DNA from: Dehalococcoidia bacterium
Lineage (GTDB): Bacteria; Chloroflexota; Dehalococcoidia; Lucifugimonadales; UBA3495
DNA length: 64,000 bases
Direction: 5' to 3'
NCBI GenBank assembly: GCA_012959605.1
Contig: DUCU01000032.1
Span: forward strand, 70,455 to 134,454
The translations under genes and the position numbers were made by a program. Of this stretch, positions 17,818 through 25,346 are shown in pieces (positions within the stretch are counted from its first letter, which is position 1; each line of letters starts with the position of its first letter). The notes under the pieces were generated by a model. That model did not search any database. It saw only the letters and a program-made list of their open reading frames with translations, and was not told the origin of the DNA.

Positions 17818-18246
17818 TTAGATAGAAGGTAACGCCACGATTGCTGAGCCTGGCGTCGTCTTCTCTCCCTTTTCATTTTCAAGCCAGATGTCGCATTCGA
17901 CGATGTTTGCGCCATTTTCTTGGTATTTCTTGGTCACAACGCCTTTGGCGGTGACTGGAGTTCCGGGTATGTCCATGCCTCGGTACTGAGCAATCAAGCG
18001 TTTCAGGTCACCGTCCGGCCCTATCCATTTGGTGACCAGATGGCCCAAGAATGCATTCTTGAGCGCACCGTGCAGAATAACGTCTTCCAGGTCATTATTC
18101 TTGGCAAAACCCTGGTCGTAATGGATCTGGTAGTAATCACCGGACGCTCCGGCGTACTTCACCAACTGTTGGGTGGTTGGGTTCTTCACAACTTCTGGCA
18201 ATTCCATGCCTTCTGTTACGTCGTCCCAATAGACTTGATCAGCCAT
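17818..18246 (-). CDS. MaoC-like hotdog hydratase
   Basis: R-specific enoyl-CoA hydratase-type hotdog protein. Seen: 142 aa with the catalytic MaoC signature ASGDYYQIHYDQGFAK (Asp and His of the D-x4-H dyad). The start is ATG 18246, which has GGGAG seven bases upstream; the frame is open further up but without a ribosome site. It is paired with the N-type hotdog gene at 18275, and the two probably form a heterodimer, as known for split MaoC hydratases. It hydrates an enoyl-CoA whose product the neighbouring SDRs could oxidise. Confidence 0.88.
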   Translation of the reverse strand: MADQVYWDDVTEGMELPEVVKNPTTQQLVKYAGASGDYYQIHYDQGFAKNNDLEDVILHGALKNAFLGHLVTKWIGPDGDLKRLIAQYRGMDIPGTPVTAKGVVTKKYQENGANIVECDIWLENEKGEKTTPGSAIVALPSI

Positions 18247-18274
18247 TTTAGGCTCCCATCGCCGTTCCAGGCGT

Positions 18275-18733
18275 TTAGTATCGAATCGAAGTGCTAGTCT
18301 GGGTGGCGGCAATCTGGTCAAACTGGTTGCGGTAGGTCACCACAATCGAGGTGATAATCATCAGACCCATGCGTCCGGTGCGCTCATTGATGTCGGCAAT
18401 CTCAGAGATGGCCGTGATGCGGTCACCAGCCCGTACCGGGTGGAAGTATTCCCAGTCGCTGCCGCCGTCCAACAGCCGATTAAAAGGCATGTCGAAGGGA
18501 TATTCCGGACGATCCACTCCCACGGAACGTAGGAAGGTGGGCGGCGCAATTAGCCCGCCGTACCGGCTCTCCCGGGCGGCCATTTCATCGTTGAAAACAG
18601 GGTTGTCGTCTTCAATCGCCTGGGCGAACTTGATAATGGCACCTTTCTCAATATCTATAGAGCGCGGCGCACTCTTCTGGCCAATGGCCTGTTTACGCAT
18701 TTCTTCGGTCAAAAATGACGCAGGAGTAGTCAC
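18275..18733 (-). CDS. MaoC N-type (FAS1-like) hotdog dehydratase subunit
   Basis: Hotdog protein of the MaoC_dehydrat_N type, 152 aa, normally the partner of a catalytic MaoC subunit. Seen: EDDNPVFNDEMAARESRYGG followed by APPTFLRSV, the family's degenerate hydratase segment, and the WEYFHPVRAGDRIT strand. First gene of the minus-strand operon that continues through 17818 and 16817 to 15421. The upstream region is divergent from the LLM pair. Confidence 0.85.
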   Translation of the reverse strand: MTTPASFLTEEMRKQAIGQKSAPRSIDIEKGAIIKFAQAIEDDNPVFNDEMAARESRYGGLIAPPTFLRSVGVDRPEYPFDMPFNRLLDGGSDWEYFHPVRAGDRITAISEIADINERTGRMGLMIITSIVVTYRNQFDQIAATQTSTSIRY

Positions 18734-18832
18734 AAAAACCTCCAGTTCCAGTGCTCCGCAAGTCTACAAGTCACCCCCTATGGTGTCAAATATTCTAGAG
18801 TTTGGGCACGCCTGCGTTTCATACATAATTAA

Positions 18833-18860
18833 TTGGACACGCTAGCTACGCCGATATATA
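18833..18860 (+). promoter_or_regulatory. Possible promoter of the LLM tandem
   Basis: TTGGAC (18833-18838) and TATATA (18855-18860) are 16 bases apart in the divergent gap between the hotdog operon and the LLM pair. The -35 is weak and the implied leader is about 90 bases. Confidence 0.3.
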
Positions 18861-18954
18861 GTTCCCGTAACGATTTTCCAGCCTGGAATGTACCTCTGTA
18901 TAAAGACATTTTCCGGGTGTTTAGAAAGAATAAACTCGTCACGGAGCGTTGGCC

Positions 18955-19902
18955 ATGGAATACGGCTTTTATCTCCCAAACAGCGGTTCTTCGATCAATC
19001 CTGATGCTCTCACCAACATCGCAAAGCTGGGCGACCGATTGGGGTTCTTTTGCATGGTCATGCCAGACCATGTGCTGCAACCGAACAAGGTCAGTTCACC
19101 CTATCCCTACAGTGTCACCGGCGACATCTTGGAAGCTGGGCAGTCAGGCGACGGCGAATGGCCGGAGCAGATTACCACCTTGGCCTACTTGGCCGGTGTC
19201 ACAGAGCGCATCCGCCTAGTCACCAGCGTGATGATTATTCCATACCGCAACCCGATCCTTACGGCCAAGATGTTGTCCACTCTGGATATGCTCTCCAAGG
19301 GCCGTTTAATTCTTGGCGCAGGTGTAGGCTGGATGGAAGAAGAGTTTGAATTGCTGAACGCCGAACCCTTTGCCGAGCGTGGAGCGGTGACCAACGAATA
19401 CCTACAAGCGTTTATAGAACTGTGGACAAGTGACAACCCCACTTTCACGGGTAAATACGTACATTTCTCGGATATAACCTTCCTGCCCAAGCCCGTGCAA
19501 AAGCCGCATCCACCCATCTGGATCGGCGGTCAGAGCAAACCCGCCATCAGGCGTGCAGCCCGATTGGGCAACGCCTGGCATCCTGTGGGCGCGATTCCGG
19601 CCACACCACTGGAACCTGAAGAACTTGCCGAGAACCTGGTACTCCTGCGAGAGTACGCGGTGAAGGCTGGCCGAGATCCGTCAACTATTGACGTTTCAGT
19701 GAAAGCCCCGCTGTATGACGCCAGTAATACCAGTGGTCCTAGGCGCAGGTTCACCGGCCCACCCGACGAGGTTTGCCAAGATGTACAGACCTACGCTGAC
19801 GTGGGAGTCACACACCTGATATTTGACTTCAGAACGTCTGACCCAAACCAGACTGAAGACCGGATGGCCAAATTCGCCGAAGAAGTAATGGCAGTCACTT
19901 AA
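18955..19902 (+). CDS. LLM-class F420-type oxidoreductase (tandem copy 1)
   Basis: Luciferase-like TIM-barrel flavin/F420 oxidoreductase, 315 aa. Seen: N-terminal MEYGFYLPNSG, SKGRLILGAGVGWMEEEFE and WIGGQSKPAIRRAARLG (phosphate-binding region), all typical of the F420-dependent LLM group. ATG 18955 is preferred over an in-frame TTG two codons earlier: GGAG lies eight bases upstream, and the second copy begins with the same MEYGF. It is followed 23 bases later by a near duplicate. The context (CMD-like, hydrolase, SDRs, hydratases) suggests oxidation of a cyclic or long-chain ketone-like compound; inference only. Confidence 0.9.
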   Translation: MEYGFYLPNSGSSINPDALTNIAKLGDRLGFFCMVMPDHVLQPNKVSSPYPYSVTGDILEAGQSGDGEWPEQITTLAYLAGVTERIRLVTSVMIIPYRNPILTAKMLSTLDMLSKGRLILGAGVGWMEEEFELLNAEPFAERGAVTNEYLQAFIELWTSDNPTFTGKYVHFSDITFLPKPVQKPHPPIWIGGQSKPAIRRAARLGNAWHPVGAIPATPLEPEELAENLVLLREYAVKAGRDPSTIDVSVKAPLYDASNTSGPRRRFTGPPDEVCQDVQTYADVGVTHLIFDFRTSDPNQTEDRMAKFAEEVMAVT

Positions 19903-19925
19903 CCAGGCATTTTGAGGAGTTTTTA

Positions 19926-20873
19926 ATGGAGTACGGGTTTTACCTTCCCAGCGGCGGGCCAGCCGCCCAGCCCGACGCCCTGGCCAGTATCGCAAAACAG
20001 GGAGACGATCTAGGGTTCTTCTGCATGGTCATGCCAGACCACGTGGTCCAGCCAAGAAGCGTGGAGTCCCAGTATCCCTACAGCCTGACCGGTGACTTGC
20101 ACAAGGCCCACGATGCCGCAGTAGAAGAACGGCTGGAGCAGGTAACCACCCTGGCTTTCCTGGCCGGTATCACAGAACGCATCCGACTGGTCACCAGCGT
20201 GATGATCATTCCCTATCGCAACCCCATTCTCACAGCCAAGATGCTGTCCACTCTGGACATGCTCTCCAAGGGCCGTCTGATCCTGGGCGCCGGCGTTGGC
20301 TGGATGGAAGAAGAGTTTGAACTGCTAAACGCAGAGCCATTCGCTGAGCGCGGGGCGGTGACCAACGAGTACCTAAAGGCGTTCATCGAGCTCTGGACCA
20401 GTGACAACCCCACGTTTGAGGGTAAATACGTCAACTTCTCGGATATAACGTTCTTGCCCAAGCCAGTGCAGAAGCCCTATCCGCCCATCTGGATCGGCGG
20501 TGGCAGCAGGCCAGCCATCAGACGCGCCGCCCAGATAGGAGATTGCTGGCACCCCGTTGGCGCAATTCCCGCCGCTCCTCTGGAGCCTGAGGAGTTAGCC
20601 GAAAAACTGGCGCTACTGCGCCAAGATGCTGAGAAGGTTGGCCGAGACCCGGCCAGCCTCCAAGTTTCGGTCAAAGCGCCGCTCTATGATTCTAGCGACA
20701 CCAGCGGCCCCAGGCGCAGATTCACAGGCTCGCCGGATGAGGTGCGGCAGGACGTACAGACCTATGCCGACGTTGGCGTAACCCACCTGATATTTGACTT
20801 CCGGGTCGAGTCTGCCAACGAGACCAATGACCGGATGGCCAAGTTCGCCGAAGAAGTCATGGCCGTTACCTAA
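19926..20873 (+). CDS. LLM-class F420-type oxidoreductase (tandem copy 2)
   Basis: Second copy of the LLM gene, 315 aa, with GAGGAG upstream. The central 180 residues are almost identical to copy 1. Differences cluster in the first 60 residues (for example QPKSVE-like versus NKVSSP-like loop) and around GGGSRPAIRRAAQIG. This is a tandem duplication. Both copies look intact, so heteromer formation or divergent substrate use is possible. Confidence 0.9.
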   Translation: MEYGFYLPSGGPAAQPDALASIAKQGDDLGFFCMVMPDHVVQPRSVESQYPYSLTGDLHKAHDAAVEERLEQVTTLAFLAGITERIRLVTSVMIIPYRNPILTAKMLSTLDMLSKGRLILGAGVGWMEEEFELLNAEPFAERGAVTNEYLKAFIELWTSDNPTFEGKYVNFSDITFLPKPVQKPYPPIWIGGGSRPAIRRAAQIGDCWHPVGAIPAAPLEPEELAEKLALLRQDAEKVGRDPASLQVSVKAPLYDSSDTSGPRRRFTGSPDEVRQDVQTYADVGVTHLIFDFRVESANETNDRMAKFAEEVMAVT

Positions 20874-20932
20874 TCCAATAACGCTGGAACAACGGCCCTG
20901 GAAAACAATCTATTCACTCAGGAAGGCACAAC

Positions 20933-21300
20933 ATGGACTCATTGGACCAACGCTTTGAAGATGGCCAGGCCATCCGAGCCCAAATGGCTCAAGACGATCC
21001 CAGTCAATATTCTTTACCAGGTATAGAAGGCGAAGTCGAACGTTTAATCTACGAAAACCATTGGAATACTATCTAGACTCGGTGAGCCGCGCTATCTGCG
21101 CCCTCTCCGCTATGACTGTATTAGGCCAGCACAATCGCCAGATTCGCCGCCGTATTGAGTGCGCCCTCAAGGTGGGAGTCACACCACGACAGATCTTGGA
21201 AGTGTTTGTGAACTTGATTCTCTACGGCGGGTATATCAACTCAAGAACTTCCATGCCGGTAGCCCGCTCGGTGTTCACAGACCAGAGCCTCACTGTCTAG
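20933..21300 (+). pseudogene. Carboxymuconolactone decarboxylase-like gene with a -1 frameshift
   Basis: From ATG 20933 (behind AGGAAGG) the frame reads MDSLDQRFEDGQAI... to ENHW, then hits TAG at 21074. One frame over, from 21064, it continues EYYLDSVSRAICALSAMTVLGQHNRQIRRRI-type sequence through GVTPRQILEVFVN to TAG 21300. Inserting one G in the TGG at 21062-21064 restores a 122-aa AhpD/CMD-family protein. The family includes gamma-carboxymuconolactone decarboxylase and related decarboxylases. The CxxC of AhpD peroxidases is absent. Both halves keep family character, so a sequencing error or a recent mutation fits best. Confidence 0.75.
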
Positions 21301-21355
21301 ATAAACCCAAGAGACCAGCAGTAACAAAACAAATCTCCCAACACGGAAGTAAAAA

Positions 21356-22147
21356 ATGAAAATGAAACTAGACGATGGTATAGAACTTTTTTACACCATC
21401 GATGACTTCACTGATCCTTGGACCGAGCCTGAGACCGTGGTCATGCACCACGGTATGGCCAAAAGCCACAAAATGTGGTTTGGCTGGGTGCCGATCATCG
21501 CCCGACACTACCGCGTCATTCGTTTTGATATGCGGGGCATGGGAATGTCTGGTGTGTCCGGGCCGGAGCACGATTACACCCTGGACACATTCACCGCCGA
21601 CTTGAAAGAATTCGTCGATAAGACGGAACTGGATACGTTCCATCTAATTGGCGAGACGGTGGGTGGTTCTATCTCCATGAATTTTTCCATCAAGAACCAA
21701 GAACGGCTGAAGTCGCTCACCGTCTGCACCTCACCCACCAATTTTGACGCCCACCACAAAGAAAGCGCAGAGTTGATTGAGCGTGAGGGCATCAACGTGT
21801 GGGTGGAAGACTCCATTGGTCGCCGGCTGGATCCGCAGATAGTCGACCCTGCTTATATCCGTTGGTACGCGGAGCAAATGAAGGCCACCGCGCCCCACGT
21901 GGTCGCAGGATTCCAGCGCACCGCTGGCGGCGATATTGGCCCCATGCTGAAAGATGTTCAAACGCCGATGCTGATGCTGGCCGCAGCAACACTGCGGGAA
22001 GAAGTCTTGGGGGATTTCAGGGGAGCTTCTGATCTGTTCCCCAACGGCCAAAAGATCATCTTTCCAGGCGTTCAAGGGTTCGTCCAGCACATCATGCCGG
22101 TACAGTGCGCCCGGGTTTGGTTGGACTTTGCCCAAAGGCTCGGCTAG
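21356..22147 (+). CDS. Alpha/beta hydrolase with Thr at the nucleophile position
   Basis: Alpha/beta-hydrolase fold protein of 263 aa next to the CMD-like gene, as in 3-oxoadipate enol-lactonase (PcaD) loci. Seen: oxyanion strand VVMHHGMA, FDMRGMGMSG, and the elbow G99-E-T101-V-G103, where a catalytic Ser is normally found. The candidate catalytic His is H245 in QHIMP. Thr in place of Ser would weaken ordinary hydrolysis, so a C-C hydrolase, lyase or non-catalytic role should be considered. GGAAG precedes the start; ATGs at 21356 and 21362 compete. Confidence 0.85.
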   Translation: MKMKLDDGIELFYTIDDFTDPWTEPETVVMHHGMAKSHKMWFGWVPIIARHYRVIRFDMRGMGMSGVSGPEHDYTLDTFTADLKEFVDKTELDTFHLIGETVGGSISMNFSIKNQERLKSLTVCTSPTNFDAHHKESAELIEREGINVWVEDSIGRRLDPQIVDPAYIRWYAEQMKATAPHVVAGFQRTAGGDIGPMLKDVQTPMLMLAAATLREEVLGDFRGASDLFPNGQKIIFPGVQGFVQHIMPVQCARVWLDFAQRLG

Positions 22148-22168
22148 TTAGGTAGTTGGAAATTTCAT

Positions 22169-22792
22169 TTGTCTGATGAAGAAACACAAGGTGGAGAGTC
22201 AGATTCTTTAAGCCAGTCTGGCCAATCACTTGAACACGAGGCCTGGAACCGACAGGGGATTTTGGAATTGCTGCGCCAAGAAAGCAGCCCCCACCTTTTC
22301 GACCCAAAATTCCGCCGCCATTACCGGCAGTACATTTTCCAAGCAGTATTGGCCACCGTCACAATGGTCATTGTGCTGCTATTTGTTGATTCCCTGGCTA
22401 CCGCAGCCATCGCGGCAGGCTTGGGGTCAAGTGTGATTGGCATCTTCATCAACCCATCCGGGCCCACAGCTAGGTTACGGGCGGTGGTGGGTGGGCACAC
22501 CATGGCCCTGCTTATCGGTTCAGCGCTTTCTTTAATTCTTTTTTCTAGCTCGATGGAATCATTCACAGTCTCCCATACTGAATTCCATACGCTGATAATG
22601 GCCATCTCGGTTGGACTCCTGATGCTGGTGATGGCCGTTACCGACACTGAGCACCCACCCGCCGCCGGAATCGCCATCGGGATGACCAGTCGAGAGTGGA
22701 CACCCGAGGTATTCGGGGCCATCCTTGGTGCCCTAGTCGTCCTGGCGGTGATAAAAATCGTCCTGCGACGTCATCTGCACGACCTGTTGTAA
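22169..22792 (+). CDS. HPP-family membrane protein
   Basis: Integral membrane protein of the HPP family, for which nitrite transport at plastids has been reported in homologues. Seen: 207 aa, a soluble N-terminal arm of about 55 residues, four membrane segments, and the eponymous HPP motif in DTEHPPAAG near residue 155. The apparent start is a TTG at 22169 with a weak GGA upstream; no ATG lies in frame nearby. It is 21 bases after the hydrolase and may be cotranscribed. Confidence 0.8.
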   Translation: MSDEETQGGESDSLSQSGQSLEHEAWNRQGILELLRQESSPHLFDPKFRRHYRQYIFQAVLATVTMVIVLLFVDSLATAAIAAGLGSSVIGIFINPSGPTARLRAVVGGHTMALLIGSALSLILFSSSMESFTVSHTEFHTLIMAISVGLLMLVMAVTDTEHPPAAGIAIGMTSREWTPEVFGAILGALVVLAVIKIVLRRHLHDLL

Positions 22793-23110
22793 TCCACCTG
22801 ACAACAACGGCTACAGCAACGCTGACGTCCTTCGCCGTCCGTTGACCCCAATATAACCATTATCACCAAGTCTGGAGACGTATTCACCGGCGAACTAGAT
22901 GGTAACGAACTGAAATCGGACTTGGCAACCGCAACGGCACGATTCAGCGTATTGTTTGAAGACTTGGTTTCGATTGCAAGCAAATTAGACCAAGAATCAT
23001 CCATCGCCGGGCTCATCAGTACTTGCGTGCCGGCGTAGATGCACTAGTATTTCCCTGTCAGGCAGGCTCAAACGAACAATCATACTGAAATTCAGGAGAA
23101 GCCAAATAGC
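22793..23110. other. 318-base gap with an open but startless frame
   Basis: No start-to-stop gene with a ribosome site is present. On the plus strand a frame stays open from 22826 to TAG 23038 and reads like protein (NITIITKSGDVFTGELDG..., then FSVLFEDLVSIASKL), but it has no ATG/GTG/TTG at a sensible place. It may be a decayed or frameshifted small gene. No promoter or terminator is evident. Confidence 0.35.
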
Positions 23111-23905
23111 ATGAACCTTTTACTTGAGGGCAAAATTGCAATCGTGACCGGCAGCAGCAAAGGCATCGGTCGCGCAACGGCATTGGCGCTGGCGGAAGAA
23201 GGCGTGGACGTAACCATCTGCGCCAGAGGAATGGCTGACCTAGAAGACGCTGCGGCTGAGATTCGTGCCGCCACCGGCCGCAAGGTGCTGGCGGTCCAGG
23301 CTGATATGAGCGACCCGGAAGCAATCAAAAATCTGGTGGCCGCCACAGTGACCGAGTTTGGTGGCGTAGACATACTCGTCAACAACGCGGTCAACTCCAG
23401 AGCCGCACCATTCATGGAATTAGCCGACGAAGACTGGCTGAACCACATCACCGTCAAGGTAATGGGCTACGTACGCTGCTCTAGGGAGGTCATCCCCCAC
23501 ATGCAGGCGCGAGGCGGTGGACGAATCATAAACATCGGCGGGATGGCCGCCCGAGCTGCCAACACCTTGGCCAATAGCAACGGTGTGACCAACTCGTCAG
23601 TCTCCAACATGGCCAAGAACCTGTCAGATGCCTTTGCTTCCGATGGCATCCTGGTCAATTGCATCCACCCCGGTACCACGAGGACCGAGAGGCAAGAGCG
23701 GAGCCTGCAAGCCCGCGCCGAACACGCCAGCATCTCGGTTAAAGAAGCCGAGGAGTTGGCAGTTGCCAGCATACCCATTGGCCGGATGGTGGAGTCCAAA
23801 GACATCGCGGATTTAATCCTGTTCCTGGTCTCCGACCGGGCAGGTGCGATCACCGGCCAAACCATCGCTGTTGAGGGTGGAGCAGGCCGAGGCATGAATT
23901 ACTAG
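23111..23905 (+). CDS. SDR-family protein lacking the catalytic Tyr
   Basis: Short-chain dehydrogenase/reductase fold, 264 aa, with intact cofactor site TGSSKGIG (13-20) and NNAV in place of NNAG. In the catalytic region the usual Y-x3-K is missing: after GGMAARAANTL the sequence is NSNGVTNSSVSNMAK, keeping the Lys but not the Tyr. A sub-group of SDRs with GGVRNA-type sequence here also lacks Tyr and may use another acid. It ends with HPGTTRTER and an intact dimer helix. AGGAG precedes the ATG. Confidence 0.85.
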   Translation: MNLLLEGKIAIVTGSSKGIGRATALALAEEGVDVTICARGMADLEDAAAEIRAATGRKVLAVQADMSDPEAIKNLVAATVTEFGGVDILVNNAVNSRAAPFMELADEDWLNHITVKVMGYVRCSREVIPHMQARGGGRIINIGGMAARAANTLANSNGVTNSSVSNMAKNLSDAFASDGILVNCIHPGTTRTERQERSLQARAEHASISVKEAEELAVASIPIGRMVESKDIADLILFLVSDRAGAITGQTIAVEGGAGRGMNY

Positions 23906-24064
23906 CAAGTTTCGCCATTAGACACTGCATCTGTTAGGGTCGATAGCGCATTCAAATTACTGATTAGCAAACTTTGCGCGTCCGCGCGTCCGTTAGATGA
24001 GCTCGCCTGTAACACCACGGCAATCAATATGCTAATTAGAACTGACAAATTAAGGAACAAATAG

Positions 24065-25003
24065 ATGCTTATTCCGGGCAACCAACTTGAAACAATCTCG
24101 CGGGCGCTCAACCTTCGTACACTTTTGGTTTTGGTGCCCTTGTTGCTGTTGTTGGCAGCAGCCTGTTCTTCTGACTCAGAGGATCCGATAATCTCCAGCG
24201 AACAGGAAGCCGGCGGCCCGGAGTACTCCGGCACAATCATCACCACCGACCTGGCTGTGGGCGTTAATCGGCTGCTATTTGGAGTGGTTGACCGCAAAGG
24301 TATGCCCGTAATCGGCGACTCTGCAGACGTGGGTGTCTTCTTCTTAGTTCCAAGAGAAGACGCCAGGGAACTACGGCAACAGGTCACCGCTGATTTCATA
24401 TCCTGGCCCACAGTGATCGGTGGGGTTTTCGGGGCCGAGGTAGACATTCCCCTTGGCGGAGTCTACGAACTTGATATCCGTTACACGTCCAGTGATGGCG
24501 TGGAGGTCTTCGCCCAAACTAGTTTCTTGGTTAAAGACGAGTCTGAAACCCCGTCCGTTGGCTCGCCCGCACCGACCAGCGTGACCCACACCCTTGCCGA
24601 CGCTGAAGAAATTAGCCACATCACCAGTTCGTCTGAGCCGGACCCGGAGCTTTATCAACTATCCATTGACGAGGCATTATCCGAGCACAAGCCGCTGGTA
24701 ATAGTGTTCGCCACGCCCGCCTTCTGCGTCAGCGCAACTTGCGGTCCCCAGGTGGGGGAGATAACCAAGGTGAAAGCCATCGTGGGAGACCAAGCGAACT
24801 TCATCCACGTGGAGGTTTTTGAAGACCCCCACCTGATAGAAAATTCCAGACACGCTGGTCAATTGGTGCCGGCAGTGTTGGAATGGGGACTGCCCACAGA
24901 GCCGTGGGTTTTCATAGTGGATAAAGATGGCCTGGTCAGCGCCAAGTTTGAACAATTCACAACCGCCGGTGAGATCGAGGCTAAGCTTCTGGAGATTCTC
25001 TAG
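24065..25003 (+). CDS. Predicted lipoprotein with a thioredoxin-like domain
   Basis: Secreted, membrane-anchored protein of unknown function, 312 aa. Seen: signal segment 18-33 ending LLAAAC34 (lipobox), a beta-rich middle (about 50-165) and a C-terminal thioredoxin-like fold (about 195-312) with VIVFATPAFC221-x4-C226 and the later LPTEPWVFIVDKDG strand. C-x4-C is not the canonical CxxC, so redox activity is unsure. A similar layout occurs in Chloroflexota envelope proteins. AGGA lies upstream of the start. Confidence 0.75.
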   Translation: MLIPGNQLETISRALNLRTLLVLVPLLLLLAAACSSDSEDPIISSEQEAGGPEYSGTIITTDLAVGVNRLLFGVVDRKGMPVIGDSADVGVFFLVPREDARELRQQVTADFISWPTVIGGVFGAEVDIPLGGVYELDIRYTSSDGVEVFAQTSFLVKDESETPSVGSPAPTSVTHTLADAEEISHITSSSEPDPELYQLSIDEALSEHKPLVIVFATPAFCVSATCGPQVGEITKVKAIVGDQANFIHVEVFEDPHLIENSRHAGQLVPAVLEWGLPTEPWVFIVDKDGLVSAKFEQFTTAGEIEAKLLEIL

Positions 25004-25008
25004 AGGGT

Positions 25009-25332
25009 TTATCCGCCCGGTTCTACAGCGTCGCGGACGTCGGAAGCAATAAACTGTCCACCGATTTTCCGATAGGTCACCTCGATTTTTGCACCCAGAG
25101 CCTGGTGTTGTCTCAAGTGACCCATGCTAATACCAACTGGACCATTAGTAGTGAATTCCCAGATTTGGCTATCGGCGTCTCGCATGGTCAGTGACTCAAT
25201 CTCGACGATATTTCGGGCAATGGCATCAACCACTCGCCCTACTACAACCTGCTCGCCGCTGTCATCACCACACGCCACTGCAATCAACAAAATTGTGACG
25301 CTTGCCAGGGCGAGTAGTGTTATTTTTTTCAT
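25009..25332 (-). CDS. Small predicted lipoprotein
   Basis: 107 aa, unrecognised. Seen: MKKITLLALA start, hydrophobic core and lipobox LIAVAC21, then a compact beta-rich domain. It is the last gene of the ABC exporter operon (14 bases after the permease), so it may be an accessory of that transporter or simply cotranscribed. It converges on the thioredoxin-like lipoprotein with five bases between. Confidence 0.7.
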   Translation of the reverse strand: MKKITLLALASVTILLIAVACGDDSGEQVVVGRVVDAIARNIVEIESLTMRDADSQIWEFTTNGPVGISMGHLRQHQALGAKIEVTYRKIGGQFIASDVRDAVEPGG

Positions 25333-25346
25333 TTCCGTTCTTCTCG

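Noticed and set aside
21074-21076. TAG in the CMD-like gene as pyrrolysine or read-through
   Set aside because: Sequence after TAG in that frame is not family-like; the conserved part is one frame over.
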